From: Adiantum capillus-veneris
Lineage: Eukaryota > Streptophyta > Polypodiopsida > Polypodiales > Pteridaceae
Direction: 5' to 3'
Assembly (NCBI GenBank): GCA_014529385.2
Contig: CM043953.1
Span: 85,652,342 to 85,716,341, forward strand
DNA length: 64,000 nt
This document shows positions 11,663 to 23,194 of this stretch, in pieces; position 1 is the stretch's first letter; each line of letters begins with the position of its first letter. A program made the position numbers and the translations under genes. The notes beneath the pieces are model-generated. The model did not search any database, was not told the origin of the DNA, and was given only the letters and a program-made list of their open reading frames with translations.

Positions 11663-13247
11663 TGTAACATTTAATGGCCTAAAATCTTATGTGTAGTGGA
11701 AATTAGCATGAACATAGTGAGCATTTCATTAGAGTTGATTCCTAATGAGAATTACAAGAGTGCTTGGGTGGAGAGAGCAACAAAAAGCATAACACCTAGT
11801 TAGATAGCATCGACAATACTTTCAAAAGAGAGAGCAATTAAGCTATTGACAACAGTTGAGGACCGGATTTGCATGGAGCCGGTCCCCCCTCCAAAAGGCT
11901 TTGTATTATGATTTCTCCCATCAAGAGAGACATTGTACAATACAATTCTTTGTGTTCCTTCAAGACTAGCTAGTGCAATGAAGATGGAAGCTTCATACAC
12001 CAAGCAAAACACTTAATCAAACACAACTTGAATTATCCCCGTTCTCAGACCCAAGACCTCACACACCTTCGAAGATGGTGAGAGCTAGCAGGGTATGAGA
12101 GTAGATTGAGAGGAAAAAGAAGTATCTTACGAGAAAGAAGTACATCTCCTCACATAATCACTCATATTAGCATAGCTTAGCTTAGTAATTAGCTTGGTAG
12201 AGAAGATGAGCATGCATTGAAGCTTGGCTCTTGGTTGGATTTGCATCCACATGCCAAGAGAGTGTTGATGTAGGCTTCTCACAAGCTTGGAGTAGGTGAT
12301 GAGCTCTCCATTAAAGCTTGGGAGGAGATAGAGTATTTTCCCTTCACACATGGTCAAGTGTGAGAATGTGAGAGTGAATGCCAAGCAAAAATCAGCCCCC
12401 TCTCTCTCTTGGGCGAGCCCTAGCTGCTATGTTAGTCTGGCTTTTGCCTCATTGGACCTCCCCAGGTCAAGCCAATAGGGATTAAGCAGCATAAGTGATA
12501 GCCTTCTGACATGTGTCCCCTTTCTCCTTTTGTGAGAGCTTTAGATAATTAAATAATTAAACTAAACTCTCATTGGACCCCTTTGCCTCCTGGCCAATAG
12601 GAATCAGGCAAGCCATAGGGCTCCTGAATGCTCATTGGACCCCTTGGGAGACTGCCCAATAGTCTTCTAGGGCACTTAATTCTTATTAGTTTCTTTTATT
12701 AAATGTTTTTAAATTAATTAAACTAGATTTACTCTAGCCTAATTCTCATTGGTCCACTTCAAGGGTCTTCCAATAGGAATTGGGCATACCTTGTGGGCAT
12801 CTGGCCTAGGGAGCTGACATGTGTCCCTCATTCCCTTTGTGTAAAGGGAGCCTGTGTGTGTGTGTGTGGCTTTCTCTCTCATCCCCTAGCTTTGGGGCTC
12901 GCCCCCTCCCATGTAGGGATGCAGAAAGACTTTTTGGGCACACACTAAGCATCCAATTTTCCCTAAGGTTGACCTTTGAACACAACCTTTGAATTTTGGA
13001 ACCTTAGCATTTTGGAAGTCTTAATGGGCTGAACCTTAGGGTCTTTTTAGCCCGTTGTTTCACATGGATCTTTTGCAGATGGCCCCCCCTTTGGATCCCT
13101 ATTTTCCCTCCTTTGGATCCCTACTGTGGCCGGTCTGCTAACTTAACCAATATTCTAGCTTTTTCTCCCTTGGCACTTCCCCACATTAAATGATCAGTTT
13201 AATATGAGAAAATCATTTAGGAGAATTAGATATTGATTATTATGACA
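11663..13247 (-). repeat. 3' LTR of element A
   Basis: 1585 bp, almost identical to 18973-20561. Just outside it on the internal side lies a purine tract on the minus strand (AAGAGAGAGGTAA), a plausible polypurine tract. It contains a short (TG)n run near 12858. Confidence 0.93.
12449..12776 (-). promoter_or_regulatory. Array of paired ATTGG/CCAAT motifs in the A LTR
   Basis: Four units each have ATTGG followed 16-18 bases later by CCAAT (starts near 12451, 12572, 12633 and 12748; partners near 12472, 12594, 12656 and 12770). Each can fold into a small hairpin or offer CCAAT boxes on both strands. The array is repeated in the other LTR at about 19765-20090. A transcriptional role is inferred. 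Confidence 0.5.
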
Positions 13248-13604
13248 TTACCTCTCTCTTGAAATCATAGTCGTCCTCGACTATGGTGTAGAGAAGATAA
13301 AGCATATGGATGAGTCCTTTTCTTAGCGGGTAGAGGATCCCTATGTTACCCTACGACATCATTCCATAATGGATGACTAGTCCATTTGGCGCTTGAGAGC
13401 CTGAGGCTGCCGCAAGCATGTCTGCACATTAGTCCTATCAGTCTTCCATAGTAGAGTGACAAGCTCTACTTGGTGTTTGGGAGACGTCGTCTCCACAAAC
13501 TTGATCTAAGCATGCATACTACTTCATTTTTGTGCACAAATCAAGAAAAAGAGAGTCTTATAAGACAAAAATTTTTGTTCATTTTTAACATTTTGTACAT
13601 TTGC

Positions 13605-16600
13605 TTACTCTTGGGAAGCATTGTAAGCATTGACAAGGTTTAGGTTATCCTTTAATTGTATGCCTTGCATCCATCTAGCATCTTCAAAAGGATAATTCTT
13701 AAACTTAATAAGATATCGTCGGATAGTCTTACCGCCTCTTAATACCTTGTCTTCATGTCGGAGAATGGACTCGGGCTGCAGCACCTCCTCGTGGTCCTCA
13801 ATCTCCGGTGGGTCTTCAATAGTTGGTTCTTGAGGTGGCTCTCCTTTGTAAGGCTTTAAGAGGCTCACATGAAAAGCATTGTGTATGAGCCAATGATTGG
13901 GCAACTTAAGTTGATAGGCCATTTCATTAATTGGCCTAAGAATCTGGAAGGGACCATAGTACCTTTTTGCTAGTTTAGCATAGTACTTTTGGTGGCCCGT
14001 AGGATTCTTGCCCGTCGTGTGCCTTAATCGAGCCTTGGGAAACTTTAACAAGACCCAATCGTTTTCTTTAAAGGCTTGGGCTCTTCTGTGCTTGTCAGCA
14101 GCAGCCTTTTGCCTTTGCTGTGAGATAGAGATAGCATCCTTAATCTTTTGGAAAGATTCTTGTAGGTCTCGGCTATACTCATCTGCAGCGAAGATCTTCC
14201 CATGTACCTTAAGTAGCAAGGGACTTTTTGATCTTCCCTCAATTACCTCAAAAGGTGCTTTTCCTGTAGAAGTATGTACAGTGTTATTGTAAGCATACTC
14301 TACTAGGGGTAAGTACTTCTCCCATTGGGATCTTTGATCTACTTCCGTTACATAGGCTTTTAGTAGATCGAGAATAGTTAGGTTAGCTATTTCACTTTGG
14401 CCATCAGTTTGTGGATGATAGGCCGAAGAGAAGTTTAGCCTTGTTCCTAAATTCTCAAAGAGACCCTTCCAGAAATTACTGGTCATTCTAGGATCTCTAT
14501 CCGACACTATGGACATTGGCAAGCCATGGTACTTGAAAATTTGTGAAATGAAGAGGGTTGCCATTTGATGGGCTTTGATAGTCTTTTTGACAGGTATAAA
14601 ATGAGCTTGTTTACTGAACCTGTCTACTATCGTCCATATTCCCGTATTCCCATGGATAGAATTAGGCAATCCAAAGATAAAATCCATGGATATGCTCTCC
14701 CACGGTGAATTAGGGATTGGCAAGGGTTGAAGCAATCCAAGTTGCTTCCCTCTATCAAATTTTGTCTTTTGACATACCACACATTTGGAAACATACTCAT
14801 GTATGTTTACTTTCATGGTAGGCCAATAGAAATATGTTTCAATTCCCTTTAGGGTAGACTGAATCCCTCTATGCCCCGCATATGGGGGAGCATGAGATTC
14901 ATACATTACTTTCTCACGTAGTGAGTTAGTAACGCATAGTCTATTGCCATAGAGAAGATAACCATCTTGTAAAGTAAATGGTTCTTCTTTCTTCCCTAAT
15001 GCAAGGGCTGAAATCACATCTCTAAAATCGGGATCAATAGCATACTCATCTATCATTGAAGATAGATCATTGTGAGTTGCTATGGAAACCGCATTCACTC
15101 TCGGTCGTCTTGAGAGTGCATCGGCTACTTGATTATGCTTGCCAGCAATGTGAGCAATATGAAAATGAAATTGCGAAAGGAAATTTGCCCACCTCATTTG
15201 TTTGTCGGAGAGCTTGGTCTGCGTCATGAAGTACTTAAGACTTTGGTGATCCGTTCGCAGAATGAAAGGAGTCCCCAATAAATAGTGCTTCCATGAGTCT
15301 AAGGCATGTAGAACTGCAAGGAGTTCTTTTTCGTATATGCCTAAAGCTTGCTCAACAGGGTCGAGCCTTCGACTCTCATAGCCTATGGCGTGCCCTTCTT
15401 GGAGCAAAACAGCCCCAAGGCAATCACCACAAGCATCACATTGGACCTCAAATGGTTTTGAGAGATCCGGTAGTGTAAGCACAGGTTGAGAGATAAGCTT
15501 TTCTTTAAGCTTTTCGAAAGCATTGTTTTCCTTAGCAGACCACGTATACCTAACATTTTTCTTTGTTAGGTCATGTAATGGTCCCGCAATTTGTGAGAAC
15601 TTTTCTATGAAGCGTCTATAGTATGCACACATACCTATAGAGCTTCTTAGTTCATGAAGATTCCTTGGTTTAGGCCATCCTTTTATTACCTCTAACTTGG
15701 ATGGATCCATTTGGATTCCATCTTGAGAGATAATGTGACCTAAATATTGAATCTCTTGCAAGAAAAATTCACTTTTCTTTCGATTAACATAAAGTTTACT
15801 CTCTCTTAAAACTTGAAATATTACCTGGAGGTGTTGCTTGTGTTCCTCTAGTGAATTAGAGTAGATGATAATATCATCAAAGAACACTCCAGTGAAGGTT
15901 CGATGAGGTCTGAACAGCTTCTCCATCAAGCGGTTAAATGTGGCTGGTGCATTAGTCAAGCCAAAAGGCATGACAATGTATTCGTAAAGACCAAATGTAG
16001 TACGAAATGCGGTCTTTACAATGTCTTGATCAACTATCCTTATTTGATGATAGCCACTTTTTAGGTCAATCCTACTGAAGTAGGTCGATCCTTGTAGCTT
16101 ATCAAATAGGTCTTCTACCCGTGGAACGGGAAACCTATTCTTGATAGTGATCCTATTTAGTGCTCTATAGTCGACACACATACGATATGTGCCGTCTTTC
16201 TTTTGCACTAATAGCACAGGTGAGCAAAATGGAGATGAGCTAGGCCTAACCATGCCCTTCTCAATTAACTCATGAACTTGCCGCATAATCTCCTCTTGTT
16301 GAGCTTGAGAAACTCTATAAGGAGGTTTGTTAGGCGGTGAACTTCCTGGAAGAAGTTCAATTGCATGGTCGTCATTACCTCGTTTAGGAGGTAGCTCAGA
16401 AGGGATGTCGTCAATAAAGACATCTTGAAACCCCTTGAGAAAATTGGATAACTCTAATTCCTTTTGGTTGCTTTTATTTTCTTTTGCTAAAGCATTAGGT
16501 TCATTTTGAGAATCTTTAACAAAAATCATGTACACGGAAATAGAGCTCTTTATTGACTTGTTGAAAGCTGGTGTATGTACAATGGGGATGGTGTTACCCA

Positions 16601-17290
16601 TCTCCCTAGCATCTATATACATGTCCTTTTCCCTGAACTTAAAGGAGGTTCTCCTTTCAGGAAATTTAACATGGGCAGCCAAACGGTCAAACCATGGTGC
16701 CCCTAGGATTACATCCTCATGCTTGAGAGGAGAGATAAAGAAGTCCTCTTTGTCCACATAGCCTTGGACATGAAGCCTCAATTTCCCGATTAAGGGAGTG
16801 ACTGAAGCTTCTTGCCCCTTGAAGGCACTGTCTGCGGGTAGGATATCTCCCATCTCGTAGGATTGTATGCCTAGCTTGGTGGCTAACTCCATAGATATAA
16901 AATTGTGAGTAGAACCAGGGTCAAAGAGAATAAAAGCATCATGTTCTCTTACCTTTCCCCAAGCATGGCATAGAGGAGATCCTTTGTGGTGAGTTTGGTG
17001 AATCTCCTCCTCTTGGATTTCAACCAAAGAAGCTCTAGGAGGATCTTGGCGGTTGTTCTTTTGGGGACAAGCGCGGTACGCATGCCCTTGTTCGCCGCAC
17101 TTGAAACACCGGTTATCTTTACGATAACGCTCAAGCTCTTCAGGAGAGAGTTTATTCTTTCCTTTGTAAACTCCCTTCTCTTTAGCTTTGTTGGAATTGC
17201 CCTTAGGAGACTTTTGGACATTGTCCTTCCCCTTAGGCTCATTGGAACCTTTTGTTTTCCGGGGGCTTATTATTTCTTTTACCCCCCGTT
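13605..17290 (-). CDS. Element A pol (zinc knuckle-PR-RT-RH-INT-chromodomain)
   Basis: Continuous frame of at least 1140 codons from 17027, with in-frame sequence further upstream. Upstream lies a gag zinc knuckle C-F-K-C-G-E-Q-G-H-A-Y-R-A-C. Counting from 17027: aspartic protease 'FDPGSTHNF' (D36) and 'DVILGAPWF'; RT from ~245, with the polymerase motif FFDD at 382-385; RNase H with D531, E567 and D592; H2C2 finger ~712-753; integrase D782, D843 and E879 ('MDFIFGLP', 'VSDRDPRMTS', 'HPQTDGQSEIAN'). A chromodomain-like end follows ('LIKFKNYPFEDARWM'). All catalytic residues are present. The frame differs from gag, so expression needs a frameshift or the copy has a 1-bp indel near 17240-17290. 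The first codon at 17027 is TTG, so it is not a real start. Confidence 0.93.
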
Positions 17291-18555
17291 TGGAAATTGA
17301 TTCGCGAGGCCACCATAGTATGGTGTATTACCGCCGATATGGTACGTGGCCTTTGGGAGTTGACATACTCCGCCATTTCTTCGGTTAAGCCCGCACAAAA
17401 TTGTTGCTTTTGCTCTCCAAAATCCAACTTTTTGAAGACAGTGGCTTTGAGTTGTAGGTCCCAAAACTTGTCTACATATTTGTGGATGGATTCATTGGGA
17501 GAGAGCTTTAAGCTTCGCCATTCGGTGAGTACTTTGTCTTTGGCATCGGTGGCCAAAAACTGCTTCATAATGGAAGCTCTTAAAGCCTTCCATGTTCGTG
17601 GAGCTTCACCGTTGGCTCGTAGGCTAGACCACCATTGTCTGACGGACTTTTGAAAGTGCATAGCTACATGGCATAGTTTAGAGGACTCCGTGAAGCCCTC
17701 ATCTCCAAACGCCGCATCGAATTGCTGGATAAAGGCCAAAACTTTGTCTGTAGCACCGAAGGTGCCATCATAGGTAAGGAAAGAGATGCTCTTCCCTCCC
17801 TCTTTGAATTTCTTCAGCTTGGACGACCTCTTCCATGCGGCATAGGATTTTCTATGGCCTCTTCTTTTTGATGGTTCAAAAGTTGCACCATCACTTTCTT
17901 CAGAAAATGAAGAATTTGAAGAAGGTGGAGAAGAGGGTGACCTCTTTCTCGCCTTTTTCTTGTCTTGATCTTTGTCGTCTTCACCATAGCTTTCATAAGA
18001 GGAAGAGGATGAAGAAGATGGAGAAGAGGATGTCCTCTTTCTCGCCTTTTTCTTCTCTTGCTTTTTATCATCCCTCTTTGAATTATGACGTGGAGAAGAG
18101 TGTGATGGTCTTCTCCGCTTTGGTGGTGATGGAGAGCGTTTAGCCCGCCGTCTTCGTGGAGCCATCTCCGCCGAGGTGGCGGGAGACTCGCTTCTTTCTC
18201 GTTCCTTCGGTGGAGGCTCTTGAGTTCTCCTTTGGGAAGGAGATGCATCATCAAGAAGTAAGTTCTTGAGCCCTTCATATGGATTCTCTTCTTCTTCCCG
18301 AATCGGAGAGAGACCTCTTTTGGTAGTCTCACAAGGAGGCTTCCTAGGTGTTCTCTCGTCATGGTGATGAGCTTGGAGAATCCCGTGAGCACGGAGCTTC
18401 CGTTGCACTTCACTTTGGAGAGATGGATTGCCCATGGCTTGTTGAAGCCTAGAAACAAGATAATTAACAAGCATTGAAGCATCATTAGTAGCTTGCTCAT
18501 GAGCAAAATCAAAGTTATCAACATTAATTTCACTCTCTTTAATATTGTCAGCCAT
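17239..18555 (-). CDS. Element A gag
   Basis: 438 codons from an ATG ('MADNIKESEINVDNFDF') to TGA at 17239-17241. Residues ~90-220 are low-complexity K/R/S/E-rich (repeated 'KKARKR(T/S)(S/P)SSP'). A retrotransposon gag domain follows at ~245-420 ('FLTYDGTFGATDKVLAFIQQ', 'RQWWSSL', 'WRSLKLSPNESIHKYVDKFW'). The Cys-His knuckle normally at the gag C-terminus lies just downstream in another frame ahead of pol. Gag forms the virus-like particle and packages RNA. Confidence 0.9.
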   Translation of the reverse strand: MADNIKESEINVDNFDFAHEQATNDASMLVNYLVSRLQQAMGNPSLQSEVQRKLRAHGILQAHHHDERTPRKPPCETTKRGLSPIREEEENPYEGLKNLLLDDASPSQRRTQEPPPKERERSESPATSAEMAPRRRRAKRSPSPPKRRRPSHSSPRHNSKRDDKKQEKKKARKRTSSSPSSSSSSSYESYGEDDKDQDKKKARKRSPSSPPSSNSSFSEESDGATFEPSKRRGHRKSYAAWKRSSKLKKFKEGGKSISFLTYDGTFGATDKVLAFIQQFDAAFGDEGFTESSKLCHVAMHFQKSVRQWWSSLRANGEAPRTWKALRASIMKQFLATDAKDKVLTEWRSLKLSPNESIHKYVDKFWDLQLKATVFKKLDFGEQKQQFCAGLTEEMAEYVNSQRPRTISAVIHHTMVASRINFQTGGKRNNKPPENKRFQ

Positions 18556-18954
18556 TCTAACAACTTTTAGGTGTAAACTTTTTAGGTGTACTTTGGCACT
18601 TCAAGCCCTAGTTGCTACTCCTCTTTACCCCTTTAGAAAAAGCACTCAAGCTACTGTACCCGCGGCTCGAATACCATTAATTGCAAGGAATAGAAGAGAG
18701 GGTCTTTCGACACCAAAACAACACCGGCTCCTGTCAAGCTTCTAATAGCTCAATAGTGGTTAAGCCGTAGGCAAGCCCCGTAGGACTCCACTATTAAGAC
18801 CATAGCTCTCGACGGTGATGCCCCGTTAACTGCACAAAGGCAGGCGCACTGAAAGGCTGAAAAATCCCTATTCTACTTACTCACAGGAAATTAATAATAC
18901 CAACCATTTGTAGCTAGCTTGAGGACCTCCCTTCTTGAGCAAGAAAAGAGAAAC
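18556..18954 (-). other. Element A 5' untranslated leader
   Basis: About 400 bp between the primer site and gag. No ORF or repeat was recognised. Confidence 0.6.
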
Positions 18955-18972
18955 CTTGAGCTCTGATACCAA
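18955..18972 (-). other. Primer binding site, initiator tRNA-Met
   Basis: On the minus strand the bases next to the 5' LTR read TTGGTATCAGAGCTCAAG. TGGTATCAGAGC is the standard complement of the plant initiator tRNA-Met 3' end. It fixes the orientation of element A. Confidence 0.95.
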
Positions 18973-20561
18973 TGTAACATTTAATGGCCTAAAATCTTAT
19001 GTGTAGCGGAAATTAGCATGAACATAGTGAGCATTTCATTAGAGTTGATTCCTAATGAGAATTACAAGAGTGCTTGGGTGGAGAGAGCAACAAAAAGCAT
19101 AACACCTAGTTAGATAGCATCGACAATACTTTCAAAAGAGAGAGCAATTAAGCTATTGACAATAGTTGAGGACCGGATTTGCATGGAGCCGGTCCCCCCT
19201 CCAAAAGGCTTTGTATTATGATTTCTCCCATCAAGAGAGACATTGTACAATACAATTCTTTGTGTTCCTTCAAGACTAGCTAGTGCAATGAAGATGGAAG
19301 CTTCATACACCAAGCAAAACACTTAATCAAACACAACTTGAATTATCCCCGTTCTCAGACCCAAGACCTCACACACCTTCGAAGATGGTGAGAGCTAGCA
19401 GGGTATGAGAGTAGATTGAGAGGAAAAAGAAGTATCTTACGAGAAAGAAGTACATCTCCTCACATAATCACTCATATTAGCATAGCTTAGCTTAGTAATT
19501 AGCTTGGTAGAGAAGATGAGCATGCATTGAAGCTTGGCTCTTGGTTGGATTTGCATCCACATGCCAAGAGAGTGTTGATGTAAGCTTCTATCTCACAAGC
19601 TTGGAGTAGGTGATGAGCTCTCCATTAAAGCTTGGGAGGAGATAGAGTATTTTCCCTTCACACATGGTCAAGTGTGAGAATGTGAGAGTGAATGCCAAGC
19701 AAAAATCAGCCCCCTCTCTCTCTTGGGCGAGCCCTAGCTGCTATGTTAGTCTGGCTTTTGCCTCATTGGACCTCCCCAGGTCAAGCCAATAGGGATTAAG
19801 CAGCATAAGTGATAGCCTTCTGACATGTGTCCCCTTTCTCCTTTTGTGAGAGCTTTAGATAATTAAATAATTAAACTAAACTCTCATTGGACCCCTTTGC
19901 CTCCTGGCCAATAGGAATCAGGCAAGCCATAGGGCTCCTGAATGCTCATTGGACCCCTTGGGAGACTGCCCAATAGTCTTCTAGGGCACTTAATTCTTAT
20001 TGGTTTCTTTTATTAAATGTTTTTAAATTAATTAAACTAGATTTACTCTAGCCTAATTCTCATTGGTCCACTTCAAGGGTCTTCCAATAGGAATTGGGCA
20101 TACCTTGTGGGCATCTGGCCTAGGGAGCTGACATGTGTCCCTCATTCCCTTTGTGTAAAGGGAGCCTGTGTGTGTGTGTGTGGCTTTCTCTCTCATCCCC
20201 TAGCTTTGGGGCTCGCCCCCTCCCATGTAGGGATGCAGAAAGACTTTTTGGGCACACACTAAGCATCCAATTTTCCCTAAGGTTGACCTTTGAACACAAC
20301 CTTTGAATTTTGGAACCTTAGCATTTTGGAAGTCTTAATGGGCTGAACCTTAGGGTCTTTTTAGCCCGTTGTTTCACATGGATCTTTTGCAGATGGCCCC
20401 CCCTTTGGATCCCTATTTTCCCTCCTTTGGATCCCTACTGTGGCCGGTCTGCTAACTTAACCAATATTCTAGCTTTTTCTCCCTTGGCACTTCCCCACAT
20501 TAAATGATCAGTTTAATATGAGAAAATCATTTAGGAGAACTAGATATTGATTATTATGACA
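18973..20561 (-). repeat. 5' LTR of element A
   Basis: 1589 bp; the extra 4 bp relative to the other LTR lie near 19589. It is flanked at the outer end by TCTG, the target duplication. Confidence 0.93.
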
Positions 20562-23073
20562 TCTGGCCGAAAGCTGCCAGCCCTGTGCCTGCTTGCTCTT
20601 CTGCTTGCTGTCCTCTCAGCTCTTTTATGTGCTTTAGGAGCGTCTGTTTCTCCGCTTCGGCTTCTTCTCCCATGTTCACGAGGAGGTCGTTTAATTTGGC
20701 GTTTACCTTTTCCGCCTCCTCGAGCTTTCTCTTGATAATTTCTAGCTCATCTTGCATTGACTTTTGCTCTTCTTCCATGCGTGTTTGCATCACCACGGAC
20801 CCTTCTGCCATCATCAACCTTTGCTTTTTCTCTAAAGTTAACTCTTTCTGAAGCTCTTTCATCTGTTCTTCATAGATCTGGCTTTCTGTAGTGGTGTGAA
20901 TCGAGCTATTAGCTCTGACTCTGGCAGGAGATGCTCGTAGCCCCTGGATGGTTTGATCTTTAACTTTAAGTTGGTTGTTGAGCTCAAGGACCTCATCCTG
21001 CCTAGCCTCTTGGTCTATTTCTGCCTTTTCCTTGGCATTTCTCATGGCCTCTACTTCCTTGGACTCCTCAGCAAGTTGTAGGGTTAGGTTATCCCTTTCC
21101 CTCTCTGCATCTGTCAATGACTTCCTGAGTTGTCTATACTCCTCTTTGTCTCCTTGCAGTCTTTGGGCTGCTACGCGATTTTCTCTTTCCATTTCCTGGC
21201 ATCTTTGCAATGCCCTTTCACAAATGGCTTGCAGCTCTGCTTCTCTTTCTATCTGCCTTTGGCTTTGCTTCTGTAAAGTGTCAACTTCCAGCTTTATCTA
21301 CACCACAGTGGCTTTGAGAGTTGCCCTTTCACTTTTTGAGGCCATTGACTGGGCTTTGATCTCGATTAGCTTTGTCATCACCACATCACAATCATTGTTG
21401 GGCGGGTGCAGGTCCACTGTATCAATGGCCATCTCCTTTAGCTCTACTATCCGTATGCTTTGCATTTGCTCTTTGTTCCCCGTGCTTGAGAAGTCGAATG
21501 CAACTGTGGCAGCCTCTTATTTTGTGTATCCGGCCGCTAGCAGGTCTAGAAATGTGTTATATGACTCATTTGGCTCTGGTTGCTCACTTTTAGGCTTAGC
21601 CTTTTCCTTTGGTTCGTGCTCCTGGCTTTGCTCTTGCTTGGCCTCTTCTTGTTCTTCTGGTTTGTCTTGTTCCTCTTTGTCTTCTTGTGGGGGACTACGA
21701 GGAGGTGGTGAAGGCGGTGGGCTGGGGTTGGCCGGTGGACTTGTCGGCTTTTTCTTGAAATCTCTATCCGCCTTGGCCTTCCTTTCTCTCTCTTGGCCTT
21801 CCTGCTCTTCTTGCAGTTTCTGTCGTACTTTTTCCACTTCCTCTTCTGTAAAGGACACATGTGGGATATTCTCTGCTGTAGCATCAAGAATCTCAAAAGT
21901 CTTAATGTAATCATCAAATCTGTCTCTGTGCACCCCTTGGGATGATCCCGACATTGCTTCTAGAGACGGCTTCCATAGCTCGTCTAAATCTCCTTTGAGG
22001 GCTCTTTCTGCCCTGAAGCTTTCCATCAGCCGCTCTAGTCGTGCAGCTTTCTGTGATTTCGTTTCTTTTGCTGGCACTTGGGCATATTTTTTCTTTCCTT
22101 TCTTCTACTCTAGCTGCTCTTCTTGCACGGTTTCCAATCGGCATTTCAAACGGGTTGCCACCCTTGGTGATTTTTGTTGCTTGTCTTCTTTATCTTCTTT
22201 GAGCCTTAGTCAGTCGTTTTGTGATGGAGGGTCGGGCCATCTTCCCTTGGCGTGCAATGCCTCATAAATCACCTTCATGATTAGCTCACCCGGCACGATG
22301 TATGTGGGGTTCTTGTTGCCCATCTTCACCAGATTATCATGTACATATGCTGCATAATTGATGATCTTCGGCTTTCTTTTCTGCATTGCCCAGGTGAATG
22401 TTGTGGCAATTGATGCAGGCACCATCCTGTACTTTTGTGGCCGCTTTGTACACATATGGAAATATGGATTGTACAGCTGGATCATGATTTCCACTTTGGG
22501 GTTGACAATATCTTCAAAGGTATAGTTGGCTTTCTTTTCAATGTACACCTTTACTTCGTCTCTTCTTTTGGTTACACTATCCCCCTTGTTGGAGAGGTCT
22601 AGTGCAGCTGCCACCACTCTTTCCGTGATCAGAATCTCAGTGCCTGGCTTGCCCTGCAGATCTGTTACTCTGGCCACTCCATCTTCTTTTATCGTTGTCA
22701 CAAATTCGGAGACTCTTTTTATGTCAATACCCGTCGGCACCGCTTCAAAGTAATTGTGGAGATCAATCTGCTCGTGATACTCTGACATCTTGCTTCTGAC
22801 GAACTCATTAAGTTTGCACGGTAACATTGGTAGCTCTATCACGTTTCCACTGGTGTCTTTGAGCACCCCTTGGTAAATCTTTAGATCATTGGATTCCAGA
22901 AGATCTTCTTGGATCCATGTGCTTGTTGGCTTTAGAGTTCCTTCTAGTATGACGAAGGGCTCAACCTCTTCTAGGTAATCTTTTATGGTCATTCTTTTCT
23001 TCTTTGCCGGTGACTTTGTAGCTGCCATAGATCCTGTTGCACTCAGTAGTCTGAAGTTAGCATATTTTTCCAT
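20562..23073 (-). pseudogene. Element C 3' ORF: unknown 287-aa domain plus proline-rich linker and coiled coil
   Basis: One minus-strand frame runs about 838 codons with only four in-frame stops (22210-22212, 22105-22107, 21517-21519, 21298-21300) and no frameshift. Residues 1-287 ('MTIKDYLEEVEPFVILEGTL', 'TFEDIVNPKVEIMIQLYNPY') form a domain I cannot assign. Next comes 'LERLMESFRAERALKGDLDE', then a K/E/P-rich stretch with PPPSPPPRSPP, then a long heptad-like coiled coil ('ELNNQLKVKDQTIQGLRASP'). From 'LERLM' on it matches element E (54290-55800). It sits where Tat/Athila elements carry an extra 3' ORF. The 3' end is cut at 20562, where element A lies and beyond which LTR sequence begins. 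Confidence 0.7.
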
Positions 23074-23194
23074 ATTAGATGAGAAACTGAGTTTTATCTA
23101 TCCAAATGACTTGAAAATTGAAAATAAAGCTTAAAAGGAACTTGTGAAACTGTGCATGTGCTCATAGTGTAATTCTGGCCAAAAATTTCCATTT

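Larger units (their letters stand above)
11663..20561 (-). mobile_element. Element A: near-intact Ty3/gypsy chromovirus-like retrotransposon
   Basis: An 8.9-kb minus-strand element with LTRs at 18973-20561 (5') and 11663-13247 (3'), an initiator tRNA-Met primer site, gag, and a full pol ending in a chromodomain-like segment. The LTRs begin TGTAACA and end TGACA. TCTG flanks both sides, a 4-bp target duplication, and the host sequence 'gtaggatg-tctg-gccgaa' is collinear with the C LTR. By eye the LTRs differ by about five substitutions and one 4-bp indel, so the insertion is recent relative to everything around it. The only coding lesion noticed is the frame change between gag and pol. Confidence 0.93.

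Noticed and set aside
11800-12012. 70-codon minus frame present in both A LTRs
   Set aside because: LTR sequence duplicated by transposition; no coding features.
20554-21910. Forward-strand Ser-rich frame of 311 codons over the 3' ORF
   Set aside because: It is the antisense shadow of the Lys/Glu-rich coiled coil.
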